DNA of 64,000 nt, from assembly GCA_023101725.1 (NCBI GenBank), contig JALJCO010007872.1, forward strand, positions 1-64,000, in the 5' to 3' direction. The notes under the pieces were generated by a model. The model did no database searches and was not told where the DNA came from. It was given only the letters and a program-made list of their open reading frames with translations. Source of the DNA: Atherinomorus stipes (Eukaryota; Chordata; Actinopteri; Atheriniformes; Atherinidae). Below, piece by piece: positions 52,690-61,328 of this stretch; the first letter of the stretch is position 1, and each line of letters starts with the position of its first letter. The translations under genes were made by a program, and so were the position numbers.

Positions 52690-53548
52690 CCATATTAAAA
52701 AACTGTACAGATATTTTCTGATATCACATTGTCGATATCGGCCGATAATATCGGACATCTCTAAAATGGTCTTAGTTTTGATGAACAAGATCTCACAATA
52801 TTTTGTTAGTAGAAATATTGGTTCGATAAAAGCTATATAGATATTTTCTGATATGACATTTTAATGCTGATATCGGCCGATAATATCGGACTACAAACAG
52901 TCTTAGTTTTGATGAACAAGATCTTACAATATTTTGTTAGTAGAAATATTAGTCCGATAAAAACTGTACAGATATTTTTTAATATTACATTGTTGATATC
53001 TGCCGATAATATCGGACATCTCTAAAATGGTCTTAGTTTTGATGAACAAGCTCTCACAATATTTTGTTAGTAGAAATATTGGCCCGATAAAACTGTACAT
53101 ATATTTTCTGATATTACATTGTCGATATCGGCCAATAATATCAGACATCTCTACAACGGTCTTAGTTTTGATGAACAAGATCTCACAATATTTTGTTAGT
53201 AGAGATATATCGGTCAGATAAAAACTGTACAGATATTTTCTGATATTACATTGTCGATATCGGCCAATAATATCAGACATCTCTACAACGGTCTTAGTTT
53301 TGATGAACAAGCTCTCACAATATTTTGTTAGTAGAAATATCGGCCTGATAAAAACTGTACATATATTTTCTGATATTACATTGTCGATATCGGCCAATAA
53401 TATCAGACATCTCTACAACGGTCTTAGTTTTGATGAACAAGATCTCACAATATTTTGTTAGTAGAGATATATCGGTCAGATAAAAACTGTACAGATATTT
53501 TCTGATATCACATTGTCGATATTGGCCGATACTATCAGGCATCCCTAA
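52690..53548. repeat. 130-bp minisatellite in intron 1, six units
   Basis: Units are anchored by GTCTTAGTTTTGATGAAC at 52769, 52900, 53030, 53159, 53291 and 53421, giving periods of 131, 130, 129, 132 and 130. Each unit ends with the same GATATCGGCC...ATCTCTA end piece as the MITE units upstream, so the minisatellite probably grew from one MITE end. The last unit ends about 55 bp before the acceptor of mri1 exon 2. A 157-codon minus-strand frame across it is a repeat product. Confidence 0.8.
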
Positions 53549-53605
53549 ACGTAATGGTGATTTTTGTCTATAAATGAGCTGAGCGGCCCTTCTCTCCTCC
53601 TGCAG

Positions 53606-53825
53606 GTGCGTGGAGCTCCAGCCATCGCCATCGTGGGCTGCCTCAGCCTGGCGGTGGAGCTGCGGGCGGGCGCTGGGGACGACCCTGTGAACTTCATCAG
53701 GGAGTCCCCTGTGCCATCTGACCTCGGCCAGGCCCACCGCCGTGAAACATGGGCACGCGCGGCGCGGGTGATGGAGTCGCGGAGAACGAGAGCATGGAGA
53801 AGAACTCGGAGCAGCTCAGAGAAAG
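53606..53825 (+). CDS. mri1 exon 2, with frameshifts
   Basis: The acceptor TCCTGCAG|GTGCGT (exon from 53606) continues exon 1 in phase 0 with VRGAPAIAIVGCLSLAVEL, then RAGAGDDPVNFIRES, matching the MRI1 N-terminal domain. The frame then breaks. LCHLTSARPTAV appears one base over, after an extra C in the run at 53705-53708, and the NM that should follow needs one base less in the AAA at 53744-53746. The motif ARAAR, expected next, is found only in yet another frame, and AENESMEKNSEQL returns to the second. The donor is GAAAG|GTGAGC (53826). Removing two bases gives 218, which agrees with the phase-2 junction to exon 3. Either the gene is a pseudogene or the assembly has base errors here. Confidence 0.85.
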
Positions 53826-54032
53826 GTGAGCAATGCGGGTGGGGGAGGGGATGCGCCCCCGAGTCGCTTTCAGGGACCCCCCCACCACACTGAGTGAACG
53901 GGAGCAACGGCAGGTAAGACGTAGAAAAGGCAGTCGGACCTCAGTTACCTGCCTCAGCATAAATCAGTCATAAAATGCTTCATACAGAGGAAAACATACA
54001 GTCGTCCTCCAAATTATTCACACCCTCCAAAA
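53826..54032 (+). other. mri1 intron 2, start
   Basis: Intron sequence between the exon 2 donor and the minisatellite. TCCTCCAAATTATTCACACC (54006-54025) resembles the end of a Tc1-like element. I see nothing else. Confidence 0.5.
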
Positions 54033-55556
54033 AGAAAGGATGGATTCTCGGAAGAAAGGATGGATTCTCAGAAGAAAGGATGGATTCTCAGAAGAGAGGA
54101 TGAATTCTCAGAAGGAAGGATGAATTCTCAGAAGAAAGGATGAATTCTCAGAAGGAAGGATGAATTCTCAGAAGGAAGGATGAATTCTCAGAAGAAAAGG
54201 ATGAATTCTCAGAAGAAAGGATGAATTCTCAGAAGAAAAGGATGAATTCTCAGAAGAAAGGATGAATTCTCAGAAGAAAGGATGAATTCTCGGAAGAAAG
54301 GATGAATTCTCAGAAGGAAGGATGAATTCTCAGAAGAAAGGATGAATTCTCAGAAGGAAGGATGAATTCTCAGAAGAAAGGATGAATTCTCAGAAGAAAG
54401 GATGAATTCTCAGAAGAAAAGGATGAATTCTCAGAAGAAAAGGATGAATTCTCAGAAGAAAAGGATGAATTCTCGGAAGAAGGGATGAATTCTCGGAGAA
54501 GAGAGGATGCATTCTCGGAAGAGAGGATGAATTCTCAGAAGAGAGGATGAATTCTCAGAAGAGAGGATGAATTCTCGAGAAGAGAGGATGAATTCTCAGA
54601 AGAGAGGATGAATTCTCGGAAGAGAGGATGAATTCTCAGAAGAGAGGATGAATTCTCAGAAGAGAGGATGAATTCTCAGAAGAAAAGGATGAATTCTCAG
54701 AAGAAAGGACGAATTCTCAGAAGAAAGGATGAATTCCTCAGAAGAAAGGATGAATTCTCAGAAAGAGAGGATGAATTCTCAGAAGAAAGGATGAATTCTC
54801 AGAAGAGAGGATGAATTCTCAGAAGAGAGGATGAATTCTCAGAAAGAGAGGTATGAATTCTCAGAAGAGAGGAATGAATTCTCCAGAAGAGAGGATGAAT
54901 TCTCAGAAGAGAGGATGAATTCTCGGAAGAGAGGATGAATTCTCAGAAGAAAAGGATGAATTCTCAGAAGAAAAGGATGAATTCTCAGAAGAAAAGGATG
55001 AATTCTCGGAAGAAGGGATGAATTCTCGGAAGAAGGGATGAATTCTCAGAAGAAAAGGATGAATTCTCGGAAGAAGGGATGAATTCTTAGAAGAAGGGAT
55101 GAATTCTCGGAAGAAAAGGATGAATTCTCGGAAGAGAGGATGAATTCTCGGAAGAGAGGGATGAATTCTCGGAAGAGAGGATGAATTCTCGGAGAAGAGA
55201 GGAAGAACTCTCGGAATATGGGATGAAGTCTCGGAAGAAAAGGATGAATTCTCAGAAGAGAGGATGAATTCTCGGAAGAGAGAGGATGAATTCTCGGAAG
55301 AGAGGATGAATTCTCGGAAGAGAGGATGAACTCTCGGAAGAGAGGATGAAATCTCGGAAGAGAGGATGAATTCTCGGAAAGAGAGGATGAATTCTCGGAA
55401 GAGAGGATGAATTCTCGGAAGAGAGGATGAACTCTCGGAAGAGAGGATGAACTCTCGGAAGAAAGGATGAATTCTCGGAAGAGAGGATGAATTCTCGGAA
55501 GAGAGATGAAATCTCAGAAGAAAAGGATGAAATCTCAGAAGAAAAGGATGAATTCT
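54033..55556. repeat. 20-bp minisatellite with EcoRI sites, about 75 units
   Basis: The unit is close to GAATTCTCAGAAGAAAGGAT, so nearly every copy contains an EcoRI site (GAATTC). Variants differ in CAG/CGG, AAAGG/AGAGG and in one-base length changes. The right half (55100-55500) is enriched in the CGGAAGAGAGG type and the left half in CAGAAGAAAGG. Because 20 bases read in three frames give a 20-codon period and no frame has a stop, a 152-codon minus-strand frame crosses the right end. It is not a gene. Confidence 0.95.
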
Positions 55557-55775
55557 TAGCAGTAATTCGCTGCTGTGAATCGTCGCAGTGCAAACATCCC
55601 AACGGCTGTAACATTGCGATCCAGAATAAGAGGCTCATGAATAACAAATGTTGCGTTTCCGTCATGATTGGAAGCGACTCTGGATTCTCTCGGATCTGCT
55701 GATGAATCATTCATATTGACTCAGATCATGAGGTTTATTCTGCAGATGAGGAAGTGATTCATCTTCATCAGATAT
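55557..55775. other. Unique intron 2 sequence
   Basis: No repeat, RNA gene or convincing open frame is visible in this stretch. The short frame that reaches into it comes from the neighbouring minisatellite. Confidence 0.5.
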
Positions 55776-56151
55776 TAGGGCTGGACGATTATGGGAAAAT
55801 TATAATCACGATTATTTTGACTGATATTGAAATCACGATTAATATACACTATTATTCATTGATTTTATAAAAAGTGTTTATTGAACCACCAAAACTCAAT
55901 TTTAAATATAACTTTAAAAAATAAAACCGGATATAAATTAGAATCAAGTAAAGGAGTAAAATAAGAAAATTATTTAATATAATAATAGCAATAAAAATGA
56001 ATACTCAGTCTACGATGCATTCCTGTTCTAAACTCCCTGCAGTTTGCTTCCTATGACTCCACCAGTCTGTTCACTTCACGATTAATCGTTTATGATCGTG
56101 AAAAGGCAAAATTGAAATCACGATTAAAATTCGATGAATTGTCCAGCCCTA
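55776..56151. mobile_element. MITE of about 375 bp with AGGGCTGGAC ends
   Basis: The ends AGGGCTGGACGATT (from 55777) and its near inverse AATTGTCCAGCCCT (to 56150) form terminal inverted repeats of 14 bases with one mismatch. The sub-terminal word AAATCACGATTA occurs near both ends (55830-55841, 56116-56127). The interior is AT-rich and has no transposase. Flanking bases TCAGATAT and TCGAGTAT agree at five of eight positions, so an 8-bp target duplication of hAT type is possible but not shown. Confidence 0.7.
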
Positions 56152-56439
56152 TCGAGTATTATTAGAGGTCATATTTAGTCAGGAACATTGTTTTCATGTC
56201 ATTATTTGCTCAAGTTCCACTCAAATTTTTTACTTAATTTTCAGAAGCTTTGTTGTCTACGATGGAGCTTTAGGGTCACTTTAAGAATTTTTCTCACGTT
56301 TTTCTACTTGTTTATCTTGGTTTTGTGCTTCACTGTGTTTTTATGTGACCTATAAAGCTGCTTTAAGACCTTTTAGCACTATATGAAGGAAAAATTATAT
56401 TCTTCTTATTATTATTAAAAGTTGTACATTGATTAGAGT
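56152..56439. other. AT-rich intron 2 sequence
   Basis: No gene, RNA or repeat structure is recognised in this stretch. Confidence 0.5.
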
Positions 56440-57606
56440 AAAGATGTAACTTTACGGGGGATAAGTAAAATTTTATGGAAGTTATGAAATTTACAAGAAC
56501 AAAGTCATAAATTTACAAGTATCGTGGTAAACTTACAAAAATAAAGACCTAAATTTACAAGAGGGAAAGTGTACAAGGATAAAGCCTTAAATGTACAAGA
56601 CTGAAGTCATAAATTTACAAGAAAAGTCGTAGCATTACAAAAATAGACCTAAATTTACAAGAGCGAAAGTCGTAAATTTACAAGAAAAATCGTAAATTCA
56701 AAAGCATAAAGCAATGAATTTTTAGAAGAAAGCCGTAAATTTATTAGAATAAAGTCATAAATTTACAAGAATAAAGTCATAAATGTATGAATATAAAGTT
56801 GTAAATTTGTAAGAAAAGTCATGAATTTAAGACTAAAGTCGTAAATTTATGAAAATAAAGTCATAAATTTACAAAAACAGACGTAAATTTACAAGAGTGA
56901 AGTCATAAGTGTACAAGAATAAAGTCGTAAATTTACATGAATAAAGTTGTAAATTTACAAAAACAAAGATTTAAATTTACAAGAGAAGTCATAAGTGTAC
57001 AAGAATAAAGTCATAAATTTACAAGAATAACGTCATAAATGTATGAATATAAAGTCGTAAATTTGTAAGAAAAGTCATAAATTTAACAATGTCGTAAATT
57101 TATGAAAATAAAGTCATAAATTTACAAAAAAGCAAAGACATAAATTTACAAGAGTGAAGTCATAAATGTACAAGAATAAAGTTGTAAATTTACAAAAACA
57201 AAGATGTAAATTTACAGAGAAGTCATAAGTGTACATGAATAAAGTCATAAATTTACAAGAATAAAGTCAAATGTATGAATATAAAGTCGTAAATTTGTAA
57301 GAAAAGTCATAAATTTAACAGAATAAAGTCGTAAATTTACAAGAAAAGTAATAAATATAGAAAATAAAGTCATAAATTTACAAGAATAAAGTCATAAATT
57401 TACAAGAATAAAGTCATAAATTTACAAGAATAAAGTGGTAAATTTACAAGAATAAAGTTGTAAATTTACAAGAATAAAATTATAAATTTACATGAATAAA
57501 GTCGTAAATTTACAAAAACAAAGATGTAAATTTGCAAGAGTGAAGCCATAAGTGTACAAGAATAGTCCTTAAATTTACAAGAATAAAGTCAAATTTACAA
57601 AAATAA
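56440..57606. repeat. 22-bp AT-rich minisatellite
   Basis: The unit is close to AATAAAGTCATAAATTTACAAG, with many variants and one-base length changes. Copies are more diverged than in the EcoRI minisatellite, so this array is older or less homogenised. AATAAA occurs in many units, so cryptic poly(A) signals line up on the mri1 sense strand inside intron 2. Confidence 0.9.
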
Positions 57607-57851
57607 ATCGTCTTCAACTGGTGAGAGAAAAACGTGTAAATTATTTGTTTAGAAATTACATAATTCACAACTCGGGGTGGGGGGTGGGGGGGTTGGAGCT
57701 TTTTGAGTTATGAGCCCAGTAAATGCGGCTTAATTTCTGAATTGAGGGAAATGGGATGCAGCCGAGGAGGAAACCCCTGTGGTTGTAACCGCTGATGCGT
57801 CATGGATAACCCTCCGTGTACCGGTCCAGCCACTTCGCCGTCCACAAGCAG
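57607..57851 (+). other. End of mri1 intron 2
   Basis: The stretch includes a G-rich run, GGGGTGGGGGGTGGGGG-like, at about 57674-57692. From 57700 on the base composition is balanced. The exon 3 acceptor (ACAAGCAG, ending 57851) has a poor pyrimidine tract. Confidence 0.5.
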
Positions 57852-58020
57852 CGTCATTTCCTGGATCGAAGACATGCTGGAGCGGGACGTCAATGACTAC
57901 AGGATAGATCGGGAACTACGGAGCTCAGCACATCCTTTCGTGCGTCCCGAGGGATTCTTGTCACAATCCTGATGGAATGCAACAGTGGCTCGCTGTGCTA
58001 CCGCGGGATACGGGACCGCA
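57852..58020 (+). CDS. mri1 exon 3, with three frameshifts
   Basis: The first base completes the split serine codon from exon 2 (AG|C). Then come VISWIEDMLERDVNDYR, IGNYGAQHILSCVPRDS and VTIL, followed by MECNSGSLATAGYGTA, matching MRI1 up to the GYGTA motif. The blocks lie in different frames: one extra base is needed near 57907 (ATAGATC), one near 57959 (TCTTGTC) and one near 57996 (CTGTGCT). Removing three bases leaves 166, exactly one base plus 55 codons, agreeing with a phase-0 donor GCA|GTGAGG at 58021. In human MRI1 the catalytic Cys168 lies in THCNTG; here the cysteine is kept, but the motif reads MECNSG. As it stands the exon cannot encode protein. No later exon is visible before 64000. 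Confidence 0.82.
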
Positions 58021-58058
58021 GTGAGGGATCTTTTGTCTGGGCCTTTAAAACCTATGCT

Positions 58059-58768
58059 AAACGAACACAAACTAAAGTTACCAGAAAACCACAAAAGAAA
58101 CTAACTGTTGCCCATGACTGGTTGACTTCCGGGTTCTCTTGTAGCTGTTAGCCAGTCTGTCCAGGTGTGACCGATGAGTAATTAGCAGGTGAGGAGGGTG
58201 GTGGTGTGGTGCCAGTCCAATCAGAACGGGGGGTGAAGCAGGAGGATTTGCATGTAAAATAACAGAAGCCGTAACAAAGATGTTGCACTAAAACATCTTT
58301 GACTGGTCGGTCATCATGACTGTAAACTATGAAAGGAACGTGTGAATGTCCTGTTAATGTTTATGAGCTCAACTCCCAACAAACTGGTTAGAACTGGTTA
58401 AGCCTTCTAGATGTGAGCTGAAACGATGGAGAATCAAGAAGCAAAGTTCCATTTGGTTTTATTTCACTTTATGTTATTTAGAAACATCTTTGATCTTTCC
58501 ATGTGGAACGGCTGCAGGAATCCAAATATTATCTTTTCTTTCGTATCTGGACAATATTCAAAGCTTAACAGCTGAACAGGAGAAACAAGTTGTTGTTTCT
58601 TAAACATTTTTAATCTCAAAGACATTTAAACTTTGGTGTGTGTCTTCTTTGTGTGCAGTGTCTCCCTAAAACATGTGAGTAAACTGGCCAAGTTGGGGAC
58701 AAAAGGAAAAGTGTCCAGACGAGAAAGCAGATGAACAGAAGTTGAAAATAAAGTCCAGACAAAATGGC
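58059..58768 (+). repeat. Outer left arm of the inverted duplication (710 bp)
   Basis: This segment is the near-identical reverse complement of 63056-63765, which is also 710 bp. Small differences occur, for example GACTGG/CAAG near 58125 and ATGTTG/GTGTTT near 58280. It begins 38 bases after the exon 3 donor of mri1 and ends beside a tRNA-Cys-like copy. No coding frame is supported. Confidence 0.92.
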
Positions 58769-58776
58769 ACAGACAA

Positions 58777-58844
58777 AGGGGGTGCCTGGATTTGAACCAG
58801 AAACCTTTTGATCTGCAGTCACTCTGCCACTGAGCTACAGCCCC
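58777..58844 (-). pseudogene. tRNA-Cys(GCA)-like pseudogene, shortened
   Basis: On the minus strand the sequence follows eukaryotic tRNA-Cys: GGGGCTG, TAGCTCAGTGGCAGAG, the anticodon loop CTGCAGA with GCA, GGTTCAAATCC and CACCCCC. Four bases are missing between the D arm and the anticodon stem, and one acceptor pair is C-C, so folding into a normal tRNA is not possible. TTTT lies about 13 bases downstream. Confidence 0.75.
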
Positions 58845-58900
58845 ACACCATTCAGCACATTCGCCGTATTCATGTCTGGTTCATATCCATTTGTGGGTAA

Positions 58901-59327
58901 AGCCCCGTTTCCACCCGCGGGTCTGGGTCTGGGTTGGGTGGATTTTGGTACGGATGTGTTGATTTCACGTTGCGTCCCCACAGCAAACTGTACCCTTACC
59001 CTGGAGGCGGGGTAGTAACTGGACAGCGCTGCTACATGATCATCGCCGTGCAACACCTTTTAACCAAAGCACCACACGTGACAGAAACACAGGAGTCACC
59101 CTGCTTTGTTTTTATGCGGGACACGCAGGAAGTGATGGATTTTTCAATGAATCAGCGGATTGCTGTGTATTAGCTCCTCCTCTTTGGTCCGGATCAGTTA
59201 GATCAGTACCCCTACCGAAGGGTAACAAAAGAGTAGGCGGGGTCCGGTCGGATATAAGGGTACCCGTCCCAGTTTTTATCTGTGGAGACACAAAAAAAGA
59301 CCGATCCGGCCCGACCCAGACGGGGCA
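58901..59327. mobile_element. Harbinger-like MITE with TAA target duplication, left copy
   Basis: The ends AGCCCCGTTTCCACC and CAGACGGGGCA share the inverted core GCCCCGT and are flanked by TAA on both sides (58898-58900 and 59328-59330). A 3-bp TAA duplication is the mark of PIF/Harbinger elements. There is no transposase. The same element at the same relative site is in the right arm, so it inserted before the duplication. Confidence 0.7.
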
Positions 59328-59354
59328 TAAGTGATGTGGTGCTGAAACTGATAG

Positions 59355-59552
59355 TCGGCTGCAACGTCACGGTCGCATCCTGGATGGAAAAGTTTCACAG
59401 TGCAGTTTCTGAGCCTCAGGACGCCGCTGATCAGTGACGGCTGGAAAATGCACATCATGAATGTTGGTGTGACATCAGAACCAGTCAGAAACGTCTTCTC
59501 CACTGGAAACACTGTCGTCTGCACAGCCAGGTACAGAAAGAAAGGTGTGCAG
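59355..59552 (+). other. Open, exon-like segment of 66 codons with a splice donor, unidentified
   Basis: After the stops TGA TAG (59349-59354), the frame is open to a perfect-looking donor, CAG|GTGAGT (59553). It contains VQFLSLRTPLISDGWK and NVFSTGNTVVCTARYR. The opposite strand is open too (FLTGSDVTPTF, LISGVLRLRNCTVKLF). The right-arm partner keeps the donor but has TAG in place of TAC near the end, so coding on this strand is not conserved. I recognise no family. Confidence 0.25.
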
Positions 59553-59561
59553 GTGAGTAGG

Positions 59562-59757
59562 GATGGTACCAGAACCCGGTATCAAAAGGCCCGGGGCAGA
59601 GTCTGACGGTCCACTTGGACCAAGAAGCTTCAGGACTACCAAATGGAGAACCAAACCCCTAAAAACTAGCAGCCCACACTAAAATCACTGAAAATACTTC
59701 AATGGATTCAACAATGAAGTGCAAAGTTGACTGTATGCAGAGGCTTCAGCAATAAAA
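59562..59757. other. Unique spacer in the left half of the duplication
   Basis: This has no counterpart at the matching place of the right half (60953-61094), which marks an interruption of the inverted repeat. No feature is recognised. Confidence 0.4.
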
Positions 59758-59759
59758 CG

Positions 59760-59825
59760 GGGCCCAAAGGATAAGGCACTGGCCTCCTAAGCCAGGGGTT
59801 GAGGGTTCAAGTCCCATCTGGGGTG
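59760..59825 (+). pseudogene. tRNA-Arg(CCT)-like pseudogene
   Basis: GGATAAGGCACTGGCC, the anticodon loop with CCT inside GGCCTCCTAAGCC, GGGTTCAAGTCCC and CTGGGGT follow eukaryotic tRNA-Arg(CCT). The 5' acceptor strand and part of the D arm are replaced or lost. A tRNA-Met-like copy follows after three bases. Confidence 0.75.
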
Positions 59826-59828
59826 AGC

Positions 59829-59899
59829 AGCAGAGCAGCCCTGTGAAGTGTGCTGGGCCCATAACCCAGAGGTTGATGGATCCAAACCATCCTCTCCCA
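59829..59899 (+). tRNA. Initiator tRNA-Met(CAT)-like copy, degenerate
   Basis: AGCAGAG, GTGCTGGGCCCATAACCC with anticodon CAT, AGAGGTTGATGGAT and CCATCCTCT follow initiator tRNA-Met. Two acceptor pairs are mismatched (A-C, C-C) and the D arm is one base short. A Pol III stop, TTTT (59907-59910), lies seven bases downstream. It is probably a pseudogene, but the core arms remain. Confidence 0.6.
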
Positions 59900-59906
59900 G
59901 CTGCAC

Positions 59907-59910
59907 TTTT
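59907..59910 (+). terminator. Pol III terminator-like T run
   Basis: TTTT lies seven bases after the tRNA-Met-like copy on the plus strand. The mirror copy on the minus strand has six T at the same distance (60797-60792). Confidence 0.45.
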
Positions 59911-60019
59911 ATCATAACCATCTCAGCACATTCAATGTGAAGTGCTGCGACTGGTCAAACCAATCTATCATCAAGCAAACCTCCCTTCAAAAGCCCCACA
60001 GCTATTTTAAACGGGCAGT

Positions 60020-60718
60020 AAATGGTTTTCATCTCCATAACTGTTCAGCGGGGAACCACCAGGGTCGGAGGTGACCCCACCCACGCTGCTGCCATCAGGG
60101 AGGAGGCTGCAGAGTCTCCGGGCCAGAACCAGAACCAGCAGGCTCAGAGACAGCTTCTTCCACCAGGCAGTGAGGACGCTCAGCTCCCTCCCTGCACCCA
60201 CTCACCACCCCCACTGACTGCCCGCTCACACACTCACCTACCTCAGCACACCTCACTTCATCATCACCATGGCAACAGTTGAACACTGCAGAACATTGCA
60301 CTAAATGGCACTACTACATATTGCACTGCTGCATCATCAGGACTGCTACAGTTTACTCTGCATATGCATTACTGCACTACTGCCACTGTACTGTTGCATT
60401 GCTAAAAACATACTGTTACAGTTCCATGTTTACGTTGTCATTGCTCTGCAATATCTGCACTACTTCCTACATCAGGATTGCAATACTGTTCACATTGTCT
60501 ACTGTCAACCGGTTTGTAAATTTGTAATCTTCTTTAGTATTTAAACTTAGTTTGTGTTTAGATTTCTAGGCTATCCCAGCGGATTCCTAGATTTTTATAT
60601 TTTTATCTTATAGTTTCTTATACTTCATTATCTGCACGGTGGGTGTGAGAGGACTGTAATTTCATCTGTGTGGTCTGTCTAACATGGGTCACATTTGACA
60701 ATAAAGTTGACTTTGACT
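60020..60718 (+). mobile_element. 3' end of an L2-type LINE
   Basis: A 5'-truncated non-LTR retrotransposon. The last part of ORF2 is at 60080-60217, with LLPSGRRLQSLRARTR and SRLRDSFFHQAVRTLSSL and a stop at 60215. This resembles the C-terminus of fish L2-type reverse transcriptases (PSGRR...SFFP-AV). A long 3'UTR follows, ending AATAAAGTTGACTTTGAC (60701-60718), a tail typical of fish LINEs. It lies in the centre of the inverted duplication and is absent from its arms. The 5' boundary is approximate. Confidence 0.7.
60080..60217 (+). pseudogene. L2-type LINE ORF2, C-terminal 45 codons
   Basis: The frame is open from 60080 to the stop at 60215-60217 and includes the basic motif SGRRLQSLRARTRTSRLRD followed by SFFHQAVRTL. 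This is the extreme C-terminus after the reverse transcriptase domain. Everything upstream (endonuclease and polymerase) is missing, so the copy is inactive. Confidence 0.7.
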
Positions 60719-60791
60719 AGTGTGTAGTCACCATGACTGATCACGGAGACCTCGCTGCCATCCTGAGTGCACATATGCTTTTCCTCGGGTG

Positions 60792-60797
60792 AAAAAA
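60792..60797 (-). terminator. Pol III terminator-like T run, mirror copy
   Basis: Six T on the minus strand lie seven bases after the tRNA-Met-like copy at 60805-60876, the same distance as in the plus-strand copy. Confidence 0.45.
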
Positions 60798-60804
60798 GTG
60801 CAGC

Positions 60805-60876
60805 TAGCAGAGGATGGCTCAGGTCCATCAACCTCTGGGTTATGAGCCCAGCACACTTCTGCTGTGTTGCTCCACA
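60805..60876 (-). tRNA. Initiator tRNA-Met(CAT)-like copy
   Basis: Full length (72 bases) on the minus strand. It contains GTGCTGGGCTCATAACCC with the anticodon CAT, AGAGGTTGATGG, and CCATCCTCTGCT with discriminator A. The 5' acceptor strand is TGTGGAG rather than AGCAGAG, which leaves one mismatch and two G-T pairs. Changes in the T loop (GACCTGAGCC) make function doubtful. It lies three bases after the tRNA-Arg-like copy and may be transcribed with it. Confidence 0.6.
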
Positions 60877-60879
60877 GCT

Positions 60880-60952
60880 CACCCCAGATGGGACTTGAAC
60901 CCACAATCCCTGGCTTAGGAGGCCAGTGCCTTATCCATTTGGCCATGGGGGC
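60880..60952 (-). tRNA. tRNA-Arg(CCT)-like gene
   Basis: Full length (73 bases) on the minus strand: GCCCCCA, TGGCCAAATGGATAAGG, an anticodon stem-loop with CCT in GGCCTCCTAAGCC, GTGGGTTCAAGTCCCAT and CTGGGGT. The D, anticodon and T arms pair well. Two pairs at the inner end of the acceptor stem are mismatched (C-T and A-C), so function is uncertain. It is the best preserved of the two Arg copies. The internal promoter boxes match well by eye. Confidence 0.7.
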
Positions 60953-61094
60953 TACATCACTTCCTCCATCAGTAGCATTCACGCCAGTGGAAATAGCTAT
61001 TCCTAACTGAGGAGGAGCATCCTGGGATGACGGCCATCAGCTGTGCTCTTTCCAGTACTGTTGAGTCAGTACTCAGCAAAATATCTGACTACTG
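60953..61094. other. Unique spacer in the right half of the duplication
   Basis: It lies between the Arg/Met pair and the inner arm and has no counterpart in the left half. No gene is seen. Confidence 0.4.
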
Positions 61095-61103
61095 CCTACT
61101 CAC

Positions 61104-61325
61104 CTGCACACCTTTCTTTCTCTACCTGGCTTTGCAGACGACAGTGTTTCCAATGGAGAAGACGTTTCTGACTGGTTCTGATGTCACACCAACATTCATT
61201 ATGTGCATTTTCCAGCCGTCACTGATCAGCGGCGTCCTGAGGCTCAGAAACTGCACTGTGAAACTTTTCCATCCAGGATGCGACCGTGACGTTGCAGAAG
61301 ACTATCCGTTGCAGCACCGCATCAC
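61104..61325 (-). other. Right-arm partner of the unidentified exon-like segment
   Basis: The donor-like CAG|GTGAGT is kept on the minus strand (exon end 61104), but the frame seen in the left arm has a TAG near the end. On the plus strand a frame with FLTGSDVTPTFIMC and SLISGVLRLRNCTV is open in both arms and ends at TAA near 61327. Both strands are open over about 66 codons, so the frame alone proves nothing. Confidence 0.25.
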
Positions 61326-61328
61326 TTA

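Larger units (their letters stand above)
58777..59561 (+). repeat. Inner left arm of the inverted duplication
   Basis: Reverse complement of 61095-61905 at high identity. It contains, in order, the tRNA-Cys-like copy, unique sequence, a TAA-flanked MITE and an open segment ending at a splice-donor-like site. Length differs from the partner (785 against 811), mainly because of repeat expansion at the MITE end. Confidence 0.9.

Noticed and set aside
52924..53737. Minus-strand frames of 157 and 140 codons in intron 1
   Set aside because: They come from the 130-bp minisatellite, whose period is close to a multiple of three over some units, and one runs into antisense of mri1 exon 2.
53545..53907. 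A 120-codon frame antisense to mri1 exon 2
   Set aside because: It is the shadow of a GC-rich coding exon and has no independent support.
55252..55710. A 152-codon minus-strand frame
   Set aside because: It is a translation of the 20-bp EcoRI minisatellite, which has no stop in any relevant frame.
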